Assembly (NCBI GenBank): GCA_030765065.1 | Contig: CM060983.1 | Span: 53,876,067 to 53,940,066 of the forward strand | From: Deroplatys truncata | Taxonomy: Eukaryota > Arthropoda > Insecta > Mantodea > Mantidae | Length of the DNA stretch: 64,000 nucleotides | Direction: 5' to 3' | Part shown: one piece after another, positions 1-11,000 of the stretch | Position numbering within the stretch: the first letter of the stretch is position 1 | Layout: each line of letters starts with the position of its first letter | Notes under the pieces: model-generated | Seen by the model: the letters and a program-made list of their open reading frames with translations, nothing else | What the model was told of the DNA's origin: nothing | Databases searched by the model: none | Position numbers and translations under genes: made by a program

Positions 1-728
1 GTGTGTGTGTGGGGAGGGGTATGTCTGTCTGTCTGTGAACAGCATAACTCAGAAACGAACAGTCAGATAAACACCAAACTTGTTATTTAGATTCAGTATC
101 TTCCGGAGATGAGACACAAAGGTTTTCAAGAAAATACCCCTACCCCAGATTACCCTTTACATGGAACATTTTTCGAAAATTTTAATTTTCTCAAAAATGC
201 CTCTAATGATTTTGATTAATATATCATATGTTTAAGATATTTTCATGACAAATAAAATGTATATCTCGAATTTTCTGGGAATGTCTCCAAAAGTATTCTT
301 CATTGTGAACGACTTTTGCATAACTGGTAAACCATAAGAGATAGACAAAATTTTACTACACAAAAAAATGTAGATCGCGTTAAAATACACAATTTATGTC
401 ATATACATTTTTTTGTTGAGTGAACCATTTTCGAGATATTGCTTGTTATTCCATTAAATTTTCCAATACTTATACTTTTTCTCAAATTCGTAATTCATTT
501 TTTTTTGTCCTGGACATACAAAGAGAATGGAATACTCCACATAGCAACCAGTTCTTAAAATATTTGACTATCGCTTAAAACCTACCAATTCCCCTTGCAT
601 CTACAAGAAAATTAGCAATAAGATTAACATCTCGATTAACAAGAAGCATATGGAGAACAAGCGTTTGTAAAAATAGTTTGTATAAGAGTAGAGAAAGTCA
701 TGTGAGTGTAACACATTAGATTTTTTTT
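1..728 (+). repeat. Family A element, left end cut by the window
   Basis: This is the first copy of the commonest repeat in the window. It begins inside the GT-rich tract and runs to the right end, where GTAGAGAAAGTCATGTGAG is followed by a T-run. In a full copy (30474-31343 or 47409-48276) the order is: an ACTTTCTCTACT hairpin end; a segment ending near TGAATCC; the GT tract; a 'CAGCATAACTCAGAAACGAA' segment; an AT-rich body; and the right end. No coding capacity is credible. I do not recognise the family. Confidence 0.85.
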
Positions 729-1481
729 AAAGTGAAGAAGGATACTTTCTAGAGCCGATGTAGTATTATGAATGCTATTTCGACCGTTAGGGGAAAGTTA
801 CCTCACTGAAACCATTTCTATGATATATTTATAGTAGTGATTAACACAAGTGGATAGAATTGAGTGGAGAAGGAGGTCAGATTTTTTTAGTTTCTGTGGC
901 ACCATATTATTGCAGCATAAACAAAACGCCATCCCCGAAAGCGATTATCAGCTCTTATGAAGCGAGAGCAGTTACCGGATTGAAGGGTGCATGAAATGGT
1001 ACACATTGGGACTGCAGATATTAAATTGCACTCTCTCACCGGGAACAAATGACAGTCATTAATAATGTGTGGTCTCCATTACGGTCCAGCCCAAAATTCT
1101 ACTCCGATAGCAATCGATACATTGGAAGCTGATTGCAACTCCATACAGCGGTGTGTCCGTACGGCTAATTTTCATTAGGAGAGTTTGCGAAAATGAGAGG
1201 GAACGAAAAGGAGGAACGAAGAACAATTGGTGCTTAGGGACGTATAACAACGTTGCAAGTACACGCGTAGCTTTAGCTCTCATTGAGTTCGAACACTTGA
1301 GCTAAAATCATAAAGTGAAAATATTTTTAGTCTCTGCATATAAGCTACTCCTTCATTTTGTAGAGATATGAAATTTGGTAAACTATCTCCTAACGCTTAT
1401 GTATGAAATGTCAACTCAGTAGCATACGAACGCACCTAACAAAAACTAAAATTGAAATACCTATAGGATGTAAATAAATAT
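729..1481. other. Unannotated AT-rich DNA
   Basis: I see no repeat shared with the rest of the window and no credible gene here. A short minus-strand open frame at 1059-1283 has no recognisable motif. Confidence 0.5.
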
Positions 1482-1835
1482 TGAAGAAGGTGTTTTGTTG
1501 TCTTTACGTTGTTGTATTGTTATTTCGACTGTTGGGGAGCCGAACTTGTAGTAGTTGCATCCGCACGTATAGTAAACAGTTTCCGGTAGCCTTCGCCCCC
1601 CAAAAATGTACTTTCAGGTGGCCTTTGCCCCAAGTTTAAAAAAAATATTAACTTTGTAATTTAACTGTTTCTTTAAACATTATATATTTGTGTATGCCTC
1701 GGCTGCGTCAGTATTTATTTTAGAGACACGTTTCTCTTAGCAGGATTGTGATGCGACAAGAATGTACTCTTACACAGATTATAATTTTACTTCACTCCTT
1801 TTATTAATGCTTGACACGATTTAAATAACACTTCA

Positions 1836-1896
<61 letters not shown>

Positions 1897-2361
1897 CTGT
1901 GAGATGTTTTTATTAAATTCTTGCACTTCTTAATACATAAACAATTTTCGTCTCCACGAATACGTATTATACTTCTCGAGCACGTGTCTTGCGTCCAGTT
2001 AGGAACACTGTTTGCAGGCAACTGAGTTGATTTCAACCATCTAAACTTGTAAATTTCTGTATTTCAAGTCTCTGATTGTATAATCCTACTCCAATAGAAT
2101 ACCTTCATTTAACTAAAGCTTTTTCGGATTGTTGATTGGCTATTTTTTTAAACTGTCTCAAAATTTACATTATTGTTGCTCCAAAAATGACTAGTAGCAT
2201 TTAAACTTTCAAATTCATTATTGCCTCAAGGTTACCTCATTGTTAGCAACTTTTAACGTATTATTCTCACAGCTCCTACATTATTAAATTACGTAATACA
2301 TTCATGTAACATTATTACACATGTATACAATAATATAAACATATACAATGACTGTTACATA
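1482..2361 (-). mobile_element. LTR-B solo LTR, copy 1, truncated
   Basis: It starts with TGAAGAAGG like the other LTR-B copies and carries the family landmarks: GGGGAGCCGAACTTG, CCTCGGCTGCGTCAG, two GATTGGCT boxes and CTCACAGCTCCTACA. The last ~100 bp, including the CTGCCTCA terminus, are missing; the sequence joins directly to a family A palindrome at 2362. An internal (AT)n(AG)n tract is expanded at 1839-1896. The right flank is lost, so no target duplication can be read. LTR sense is the minus strand. Confidence 0.8.
1839..1896. repeat. (AT)n(AG)n microsatellite inside LTR-B
   Basis: About 19 AT units are followed by about 10 AG units. Other LTR-B copies have only a short ATATAGAGAG here, so this is a local expansion. 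Confidence 0.9.
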
Positions 2362-2364
2362 CGT

Positions 2365-3019
2365 TTTTACTTTCTCTACTACGTATAGTAAGTAGGTGAA
2401 GTATTGTATTCCACCCAAAAATTCGATACCGAGATTTCACTGGAAATATATGTTTTGAGACCCCCCTGAATCAAAAAAAGCATTTTTGGAAACATGTCCG
2501 TGTGTGTCTGAGTGTGTGTCTGTGAACAGCATAACTAAGAAACGAACAGTCGGTTAAACACCAAACTTGGTATTTAGGTTCAGTATCTTCCAGTGATGCG
2601 ACACGAAGGTTTTCAAGAAAATCGTCCCACCCCAGATTACCCTTTACATGGAACATTTTTCTAAAATTTTAATTTTCTCAAAATAGGCTCTAACAATTTT
2701 GACTAAAATATCATATATTTAAGATATTTTCATGACAAATGAAATGTATATCTTGAATTTTCTGGGATATGCACTTCATTTGTCATGAAAATACCTTAAA
2801 CATAGGATATTTTAATCAAAATCGTAGAGCCATTTTCAGAAAATTAAAATTTTCGAAAAATGTTCCATGTAAAGGGTAATCTGGGGTGGGTGGATTTTCT
2901 TCAAAACCTTTGTGTCGCATCTCTGGAAGATACTGATCCTAAATACCAAGTTTGGTATTTATCCGACCCTTCGTTTCTGAGTTATGCTGTTCACAGACAC
3001 ACAGACACACAGACACACA

Positions 3020-3057
<38 letters not shown>

Positions 3058-3175
3058 CACGGACATTTTTCCAAAAATGCTCTTTTTGGATTCAGGGGGT
3101 CTCAAAATATGTATTTCCGGTGAAATCTCGGTATCGAATACTTCCCCTACTTACTATGCGTAGTAGAGAAAGTAA
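2365..3175. repeat. Family A palindrome (two half-elements head to head)
   Basis: The left arm begins TTTTACTTTCTCTACTACG and reads as family A up to about 2770. The right arm is the same segment reversed, ending GTAGTAGAGAAAGTAA. Each arm is ~400 bp and by eye they are about 90% alike, with only a base or two at the centre. The right arm has a long CA tract (3003-3054), while the matching place in the left arm has only short GT runs. Confidence 0.85.
3003..3054. repeat. (CA)n microsatellite in a family A arm
   Basis: It occupies the fixed GT/CA position of family A. Confidence 0.95.
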
Positions 3176-3609
3176 TAAAGTTACATGAAATGCGAAATTA
3201 TAAATGCTTCTCCCGTAAAAGAATTTACACCAAGAGTTGAAGGTTGAATTTCAAAGCTTACCAAACAAGTTTAAAGATAATTTGGAAACGCCGAAAGAAT
3301 CACTATTGGTGAATTATGCCGAAAATCTTGCTGTCACGATGTCCAGTTGTTAGCAGCTCGGTCCCTGGCCGAAAAGCGACTGCTCGTGCCTGCCCAGGAG
3401 TTGCTGGAGACGAGCATGATGACGCTGGTGTCAGTGGCATGTAGCAAACCAGCCAATGACTATTGTGCATGATGCTTTACGTTGTGGAATGATGTATTAC
3501 GTCACTCATGGCGATATGTTCTTCGAAGCTTTAGATGTTAACTTTCTCTGTCGATGAATGACATTATTGGTTACATAAGCCATGACCATGGGGGAGGCGA
3601 AAACGGCAC
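3176..3609. other. Unannotated DNA
   Basis: There is no recognised repeat or gene. A GC-richer stretch (about 3335-3480) stands out from the AT-rich surroundings, but I cannot assign it. Confidence 0.4.
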
Positions 3610-4112
3610 ATGTTTAAGATATTTTCGTGACAAATGATGTGTATATCTTGAATTTTCTGGGAATGTATCCCCAAAAGTCCTCTTCATTGTGAATGACTTT
3701 TGGATAACTGGTAAACTCTAAAACATAGATAAAATTGTTGTACACAAAAAATGTATATCTCGTTAAAACACACAATTTATGTCATACACGTTTTTTGTGC
3801 AGTGAACCATTTCCGAGATATTCCTTGTTATTTATTTGAATTCTCCAATACTTATACTTTTTCTCAAATGGGAATTCGTTCGTCTTTTTTTTTTTCTTGG
3901 ACACACAAAGAGAATGGAATACTCCACATAGCAACCAGCTCTTAAAATATTTGACTATCGCTTAAAGCCTGGCAATTCCCCTTGCATCTACAAGAAAATT
4001 AGCAATAAGATTAGCATCTCGATTAACATGAAGCATATGGAGAATAAGCGTTTGTAAAAATAGTTTGTACAAGAGTAGAGCAAGTCATGTGAGTGGAACA
4101 CATAAGATTTGT
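3610..4112 (+). repeat. Family A, 5'-truncated copy
   Basis: It starts inside the element body at a 'GTTTAAGATATTTTCGTGAC' segment and runs to the right end, AGTAGAGCAAGTCATGTGAG. It lacks the hairpin end and the GT tract. Confidence 0.8.
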
Positions 4113-4349
4113 TTAATTGTTTCTCTGTATGACCTTCAAACAATTCACATTTCTTCTTCTTTAACGGATTACCCTCCTCGTTGTAGCCTTGGGTCAGTAG
4201 CAATCAAACTCTGGATCATAGCATATTTAGGATGGTTGATCAGCCCATTGTCTGGTATGGCGATGAAGAAGAAGTAAATGAAACGTAGCGATGAAAGGGA
4301 TATTAGGAACATTCGTGGATCAAACTATCCAATAATGTATTCGCCTAGT

Positions 4350-4463
4350 GACCAAGGAAGAGTGGGTAAAACCTTAGGTCAAATTGGTCGGTCCCGGAGG
4401 TTTGAACCTGGGATCTCCTGAATGCGGGCCACAGACGTTACTGCTTGAGCCACCCTTCAAGGT
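4350..4463 (-). mobile_element. SINE, tRNA-derived head (short type C5)
   Basis: On the minus strand there is a tRNA-like head with an A box (GGGTGGCTCAAGCAGTAACG) and a B box (CCAGGTTCAAACCTCC, read approximately). This is followed by the C5 body that is also seen at 32525 (+) and 59326 (-). It is clearly degenerate and is not a functional tRNA gene. Confidence 0.6.
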
Positions 4464-4469
4464 AAAAAT

Positions 4470-6211
4470 TCACATTTTGTGTTTCTTTCCAAACTCCTCC
4501 CTCAAAATGTGGCTCCCAACACCCTAGCTGGCCACCCCTGCTCTGTAATATTTTCAGTTATTTCCCCACCCCACATATTTATGGGTATTGCAAAGGATGT
4601 GAAAACATAGTATAACTAACATTTAGCTATTTTTTCCAATTGCAAATTATAAGCAATTCATATTCTGTAATTTAGACCCAGACATCCGTTTTCAATGATA
4701 GAACGGAACAATTAGCACAAAATGCTAACAGGAATGTAATTTATCACTTCAGAGAGCGAAATTAAATTTTGTTGAATAAATAAACTTATAAAAGCGTCTG
4801 TTTCAGTTTTATAGATTATACTTTTTGTATGCTCAATTGCTTTTTTATTAAATGTTTGTAATAACTCCTTTTCACAAACAACGCAATGAAAAAATAAAAT
4901 CAGTCATGGTTAATATTCCATAAACCGTTTTATGATCGAGTGGTTATTGTAATTTACTCTGGAATATCAACAAAACTAATTTCCTTGCCACAAGCTTGGC
5001 GAAAAATGGCTTTAACCGCCATACATTGGCATTTATCCATGCCTAACGATTGCCTTTTATTGAACACGCGAAGAAACAACCGGGCGCAGCTGCGAAATTC
5101 GTAACAAGAATGGAATGAAAGTTTTGCAACAGTAATGAATTCCGCTGTACATCGACTGGCGAAACGTCGGAAACACAGCGCATGCATACAGTGAAGTATA
5201 AATTGTCAAAGTTGAGCGCAGGGGAAACAGGAAACATACGTGTGGCTCATAAAAATCAGCGAATAGCCATTTAGGCATATCTGCGTTTAATAGCAGTCAT
5301 ACATTTCATCGCAGTATGTGGAAAATACGTTATTCTCTTGAAGTATTTATAACCTGATAGAAAGCGGGGGAGAAAAAAAAACATAATTAAGCTCTGGACA
5401 ATATACATATATTTTATAATTATGTATAACGGATGATAAATATAAATTTACTCATAGAATATGACACAGTTATTAATGAAAGGAATAGATGTTCTAAATA
5501 AATTTACTAAAGCCATACTAACATCACAAATCCAAGGGAATGGACATGAAATCACATATATTGTTGTTATGAATGCATTGTCATGAATAATGTTTATTAT
5601 TGTTTAAAATACCATTTGTATAAAGCGTTTGTATTTTGTGAAAGGACAATTAAAATGTATTAATTGTAAACGGGAGAAAGGAAAAGAAAAATTAATCACG
5701 TCAAAAGTGAAATTCGTTATAAAGAATGAACGCAACCAAGCACAGAACAGTAAACAACATTCAACTTTTTCGAGAACTGTTTAACTTTTTTCGAAGAAGA
5801 AAATTTCTAAAAACCGAAAATCTTATATTGATTCGTAAGGCGAATTATATTGTATTGTACGCAAGAAAGGGTAAATAATTAACTGTTGAACTACAAAACA
5901 AGAATTATTAAAAATGTACATAAGCAAAGAATTGTATTCTGAAAGGTAAATATTGTTCATGGTTTAAGTATCCACATTGTGCGTGAAATAAAAATTGACT
6001 TTTTAGTGAAATTAAATTATTGCAATTATTATTTAACTATCTTACCTTACAAATACACCCTAGAGAAGAGCCAGTCGCTATAAAATGAGCTATACGTATT
6101 TTAAATAATTTAAAATGCACCGGACAAATAAAATCAAACATGTTAACAAAGTAACTACGCATAACAAATGCTGAGTATATTCCAACAATAGCTGAGTTAG
6201 GGAAGTTTCCT
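4470..6211. other. AT-rich DNA without recognised features
   Basis: There is no repeat landmark from elsewhere in the window and no credible gene. Overlapping minus-strand frames at 4954-5278 read one slightly GC-richer patch in several frames with no motif I know. The right edge ends at a LINE insertion. Confidence 0.5.
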
Positions 6212-6222
6212 CCAAGAATCAC
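6212..6222. repeat. Target-site duplication of the LINE (left copy)
   Basis: CCAAGAATCAC occurs here and again at 7114-7124, bracketing the truncated LINE. Confidence 0.8.
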
Positions 6223-6248
6223 GACGACGACGACGACGACGACGACGA
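6221..6248. repeat. (ACG)n tract, LINE 3' tail
   Basis: Nine ACG units directly abut the target duplication, as expected for a LINE ending in a simple-repeat tail rather than poly(A). Confidence 0.85.
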
Positions 6249-7113
6249 AGTTGTTGGCAGGCTGAGGGCAGCCCGAAGAAGTGTTATATAGTGTACCTAC
6301 CCTTGCTAGGGTTTAACCAATGGTAGGTAGGAAACGGTTTTGCAGGATGGTGGTTGAGACTGAGGTTGTGGGGGTGATAGGAGGTAGCATTGAGCTCCTC
6401 GACGACTGCAAGTCAGGGTGCAACGGCCCTAGTGCTCCACTGGTGGATGATGTTATCGAAATTGTTTGGGTTAAATTTTGAATTTACCAAGCAACTCATG
6501 GTAGGACTATAAGGAGTTCAGCTTTTGCTGCTGGTTGGAGTAACTCCGGGGGTACCCGCAAGCCATGCGGGGAACCCGGTGACGCCTGAAGCGGCGTTCT
6601 CTGGGGTTATAGTCCTCTAGAGACCGAACGAGGGCACTCCGATGGAATGGAAACTGGTCGTATAGTTTTCTGCCCGGCGCCTATTTCATCCTCCAGGTAT
6701 GGAAGAGATGAGGCTTCGTGGAGTAGTCTCACGGGGAAAGCGCGGCATACAGAATAGATGGCTCGAAGGCTCCTATTCTGTACCCGCTGCAGTCGGAGCA
6801 GATTGGAGTCTGCGGCCATGCCCCAGATTTTACAGGCGTAGAGCAGGATGGGGATTATAAGTGCTCTAAAGAGACGCAACTGAAGCGGTATCGGCATCAC
6901 GGATCCCAGCATGGGGTACAGGGAACCGTAGCCGCTATGCCGACGCGAGAGATCCGCGATGTGACCCCGGAAAGTTAGACGTTTATCTAACTGAACACCT
7001 AAATAGGAGATGGAATTCGTCCACTCTATCCTACGTCGGAGGTAGGTAAATGAGGGGAAGTTGGCGGGGAAGCGGCCCTGTGTAAACAGAATGGCGTGGC
7101 TTTTCTCCGGGTG
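6223..7113 (-). mobile_element. 5'-truncated Jockey-like non-LTR retrotransposon
   Basis: This is the 3' end of a LINE on the minus strand. An open frame (7158 down to 6607; ~168 residues lie inside the element) encodes the C-terminal part of a reverse transcriptase. It has PEKSHAILFTQGRFPANFPS, then ISYLGVQLDKRLTFRGHI (the thumb-proximal 'YLGV.LD..LTF..H' motif), then LFRALIIPILLYACKIWG and LRLQRVQNRSLRAI. These are typical of insect Jockey-type elements that use 'YLG..LD' and 'LYA...WG' motifs. Downstream lies a 3' untranslated region ending in a (CGT)n tail (6223-6248 on the plus strand as ACG). The element is bounded by an exact 11-bp duplication, so the first ~15 residues of the frame are flanking DNA. 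It lacks the endonuclease and the RT catalytic core and is dead on arrival. Confidence 0.85.
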
Positions 7114-7124
7114 CCAAGAATCAC

Positions 7125-7382
7125 TTCTGCCAAGCCAGTCAGATACATATACTACCAACTGCTTTAATCAGCGTGGTAAATTCAAACCGGGCAATTAAAA
7201 GTTACAGCATTAGAGACTACAGACCATCGAGAACTTCAGTGTAGAGATCAACCCACCAACTTCGTAGCTGTAAGAGGCAGGTAAACCGCTTCAAATATTT
7301 ATGTATTTATAGAGTGCAATAATGAAATTATTATAAACTAACACTATCCGCAGTGCCGCCTGCATTATAGGTTAACTAAGAA
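7125..7382. other. Unannotated DNA
   Basis: No repeat or gene recognised. Confidence 0.4.
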
Positions 7383-7389
7383 GTTACTT

Positions 7390-7800
7390 CTCTATCACCG
7401 AGCTAAATTGGTAATGAACTCGCATTTGGGAGCTCCTGGGTCCGATTCCTGGGACCGAAAATTCTGGCCACGGGTGTTTCGTAGTTTTCCCTGCATGACA
7501 AAGCAGTTGCTGGGGTGATTTCTCTTCCACCACAAATTTCCTTGACCTCATTTTCTATCATTTTGCTTCCCCTCCTTTCATGTTTCAGTTAGGCTTGGGG
7601 GTTGTGCAGTGTCAGTCGGTGTTGGACAGGTAACGCAGGTGCTTATTCATTGGAGACTTCTTCTCGGCCGCCTCATGTAAGTCGAGTTCTCCCCGGTTCC
7701 GCCAGAGGGAAGCCTTCCCTGAGCAACCCGCTGGTGTGACCGGTTCCTCAAGCTTGGAATTGTTAGCGACCTCTGCGTATCTCTCTCAGCAGGATTCGTA
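7390..7800 (+). mobile_element. SINE, type C1, diverged
   Basis: A degenerate tRNA-like head carries the B-box relative CTGGGTCCGATTCC near 7437. It is followed by the body signature shared with other copies: a 'GTAGTTTTCCCTG' segment, GCTGGGGTGATTTCTC, and CTTGGAATTGTTAGCGAC near the end. It is more diverged than the copy at 14549. Confidence 0.6.
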
Positions 7801-7814
7801 GTGGTTTTAAAGAG

Positions 7815-7850
7815 GAAGGAAGAGACAGAGAAAGAGAGAGAGAGAAAATA
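7815..7850. repeat. GA-rich simple repeat
   Basis: An imperfect (GA)n run of about 30 bp sits just upstream of an old family A fragment. Confidence 0.7.
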
Positions 7851-7989
7851 GTAAAGTAGGGTGAGAAGTAGTGAAGTAGGGTGGAGGAGGGGGAGGTAGA
7901 GGGGAGGACAGGCTGGGATCTATTTCCTCACCCATTACGTTCTTCCTGGTGGTGGTAAACACAAAAGACCCGTGTAGGGTCTTGGTTTT

Positions 7990-8303
7990 TAAGCTCAGTA
8001 TCTTCCAAACACCCGACACAAAGATTTTCAAGAAAATTCTTCCACCCTAAATAGCCCTTTACATGGGGCAGTTTTTGGTAAGTTCTGATCCCAAAAATGG
8101 CTCCTCCATCTCTTTTTTTATAAAATACTATATATTTAAGATATTTTCATGGCAAATATAATGTTTATCTTGAATTTTCTGCGAATAGTTTATAAAGTCT
8201 ACACTGGGGAATTTTGTATAATTTTATAACTGATAAACTATAAGAGGTAGAAGACAAAAACTTACTACACACACAAAAGATATACATCTCTTTAATACAA
8301 AGC
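7990..8303 (+). repeat. Family A/A2, diverged internal fragment
   Basis: Recognisable A segments appear in order (CAGTATCTTCCAAA, TTTTCAAGAAAATTCTTCC, AGATATTTTCATGGCAAAT, TTGAATTTTCTGCGAATA), but both ends are missing and divergence is high. Confidence 0.65.
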
Positions 8304-9060
8304 GTTCCTTTGTAGCGGTTCCTCCTTGGCAGGCCCCTACTACGTTGATGACGATGGATGCTGTGTTACGTACCTGTAGGTCTACTTAATGCCCGTACTC
8401 TTGTGATGTATCTCGACGTTCTCGTAGACTGGAATCTGATGATCGTATATCTGTATTCTTGTATGTGTGTTAGTATGTTGTAAATATTATTTTATAATTG
8501 TGCCACGACTGCTGTATTTGTGTCAGAGAGCACTTGTGTGTTGTCAGTGTTGGATATGAAGAGGGTTAAAATATTTTTCACACACGTATTCTGTTAATTA
8601 TTTCACTTATATTTTAGATAAACCACATATGATATTCAAAATTGGCTGTCGCCTTTGAGTTATAGGTATGTATCAATGTACATGATTGGTGCTACTATCC
8701 AATAAAATCCAATAACAGTTTATGTTATTCGTCATAATTATGAATCCAAGGTTCGTTACATGCCTACGTAGATGCTACTGCATTTCTCGTAATTTTATAT
8801 TACTGGTTATATAGCTAACAATGGCCTTTCCCTCTCATATTATATTTTATACGTTATAACGTTCTCTACCATGTTTATATCATGAATATATATGTTTTTA
8901 ACATCCTCTTAATTATTATAGTACAATATTATCAAAGAAAATATATAACAGGTAAAACTTAGAAGAAAATATTAAAGAAAGAAATTATTAATGTGTTGAT
9001 GCTGAGAAACTGTGAATTAGATATCTTATTACATTAATGAGCTATCGTATTAGTTTGTCC
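8304..9060. other. Unannotated DNA
   Basis: There is no gene. A TTTGTAGCGG at 8312 matches the putative LTR edge at 9123 but the sequences then diverge, so this could be coincidence. Confidence 0.4.
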
Positions 9061-9094
9061 GTGGCTAGTACTGTATATTGCTTCACCTCGATTT

Positions 9095-9124
9095 TGTAGC
9101 GTAAAAAGGTTGTTGGGCGCCATT
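9095..9124 (-). promoter_or_regulatory. Primer-binding-site-like motif
   Basis: Read on the minus strand, GCTACA, two bases, then TGGCGCCCAACAACC. TGGCGCCCAAC is the classic start of a retrotransposon tRNA primer site (complement of a tRNA 3' end), and CTACA just before it would be a TG...CA LTR edge. No gag/pol sequence follows. Confidence 0.45.
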
Positions 9125-9816
9125 TGTAGCGGGAAATCGTTGATCAATAGCTTCTGGAAAACGTCGTTCCTCTGGTTAATACTATCTGCTGCAGTGTTCT
9201 TCGTTCTCGGCTATTGCTGCTCGTTAGCGGCTGTAATTACCATTCCTAATCTTTACCTATATAGCTAATTCTTGGGTCTCAGGATTACCGTAGGTGAGGC
9301 AAATTAAAATATACTGCATTTCCCTTAATAAATGTGGTTTATTATCATATCAAATATTTTATCGGCGACTGGCTTTTCCCATTATACCAATTTCCACCAT
9401 TTGAATAAATCAGGAGCCTAAACTAACTGCACACGTCTTCCCACCCATATGCACACACATGCATTTGTCGCCCAGAGAGTAGCACTTTGTGTCGACGAGA
9501 TTCTAGAAGAGAGTGAAAATCTGGGCTTTGTTTCCCTTTATATACCTGAGTCTAGTGACGCTTACCTCCGCGCCTCAAAATGTAACGACATTTTTAATTG
9601 GTCCTCAGACCGCGTTAACATGTATGCGAATATTCCACCCCAAAGTTTTGCGCATACCGTCCCCATAACGCGCCAGGAAGCGGATTCAGTATCTCCGTCT
9701 CTTTCTTTTCTCTATCTGTCTCTTTCTATTTCTCCTTACCGCTACCGGATCCCTGTTCATTAGCTTGGTGAAAGTTGGGCTCTACCTAGAATTTGCTAGC
9801 TCACCCGTCTCTTACA
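9125..9816 (-). mobile_element. Possible LTR of a second LTR retrotransposon
   Basis: The left boundary (plus strand TGTAGCGGG) directly abuts the primer-site-like motif at 9112-9122. A possible other end is the TACA at 9813-9816, giving ~690 bp, but an alternative TACA at 9830 fits too. The interior has TATA-like and AATAAA motifs but no coding sequence. The plus-strand frame at 9449-9763 is unremarkable. The assignment rests on the primer-site motif alone. Confidence 0.35.
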
Positions 9817-9830
9817 ATCTGGTTTGTACA

Positions 9831-10690
9831 GTTCTTGGTTGTTAAATATTTTAACATGTTTCTTGGTGAATTATATTATTACTATGCATAATTCTTATAT
9901 ATATATATATATGGTATATACCCTTTCAATTTTGTAATAACATGCTTCCAGCACTGATATAGCAATAGCACTTTGTTGCAGAGTCAGAATAAGGCTGATA
10001 ACGCATTTAATTTAATATCAATAACATTGAAAGTTCAATTGGTAGAGGAGTTAAATTTCAAGCTTATAATTTTAGAAGTTTAGAAGTTGAAAATGTTAGT
10101 TATAAATACTTTAGCGATGCTTCTTCATGCGAAAAGCTAAGTATAAGATACTTATATCCCTCTACGCAAGCTCCTTAGTTAATAATTAATGACGGTGGTT
10201 ATATATAGTGGGTGGGGATGAGAGAAAATAAGATGCAGAAACTAGAAGTTAAGAAGTAGAAGAAGGTTCAAGGCAAAAGGACAAAAAAGTAGAAGGAAGC
10301 TTACAAGTGCATATTTTGCAAGATATTGGCTTCACTTTTACACTTAAAAAGTGCTCTTCGTCCTAGTTATAATGCATATGCATAAAAGCTGGAGGACCTT
10401 TTGTGGCTGGTGAAGAAGTGCGAGCGCGGGTTGAAGAATCAACACGATTAAAGACTAAAGCAGACCTGCCGGAAAATACTCCGCCAGTACGAGTTTTAAG
10501 GGCTCCTTGCTCAGCGTTTCTTAAATAGAAGCTGATTCTTTCTTTCATCTGGTCCTATGCTTGGAATAATATTAAATGTGATAAAACTTACGTTTTTTGT
10601 ACCTTGAACCACCCTGATCTTGATTTGTTTCGTATTTTCTCAGGTAGCTAGAGAATGCTGTCCCTGTTTTCTCTCAGTTCGTTTCCTTTC
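9831..10690. other. Unannotated AT-rich DNA
   Basis: It contains a short (AT)n at 9897-9912. No gene or shared repeat was recognised. Confidence 0.45.
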
Positions 10691-10996
10691 AGGTAGGCCG
10701 GTTTCACTTCTAATCGGCTTAAGCTACAGTGGAGTTTTACAGCGCGTAGTTCAAGCTATAAGCTGGCTTACACACGGCTTGTCTTAAAACCTACTGAACT
10801 GTGGTTTAAGCTAAGAAGTCACCGTGTTACCTGAAGAAGATATTATATTATTATAATTATTTTAACCCATGCGCACAACAGAAGATGATCTAGAAAGTTC
10901 TGAATGCGTCCAACCCATTTTCACGTATGGGATCACCGAGAATTTTACGAGAGATTTCGATTAAATAAACAGTTGGCAATGATGGTACCAGAAATT
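10691..10996 (+). pseudogene. PIF/Harbinger-like transposon fragment (tentative)
   Basis: It starts with GTAGGCCGGTTTCAC, which resembles the GGCCGTTTCA-type termini of some insect Harbinger/ISL2EU elements. The following DNA is rich in TTAAGC/GGTTTAAGC motifs, also common at such ends. It then opens a short frame (10904 on) with FHVWDHREFYERFRLNKQLA, reminiscent of the N-terminal '..eF...FRLsk..' segment of Harbinger transposases. The frame is cut by LTR-B copy 2 at 11001. The catalytic domain is absent. Similarity was judged from memory of family patterns only. Confidence 0.3.
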
Positions 10997-11000
10997 GATT

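Noticed and set aside
4954-5278. Three overlapping minus-strand frames
   Set aside because: The same DNA is open in several frames with no known motif in any. Short length and AT-rich surroundings make chance likely.
8312-9130. Paired LTRs around a tiny internal region
   Set aside because: TTTGTAGCGG occurs at 8312 and 9123, but the following sequences do not align.
9449-9763. 104-residue plus-strand frame as a gene
   Set aside because: It has no motif, ends in low-complexity Ser/Leu, and lies in a probable LTR.
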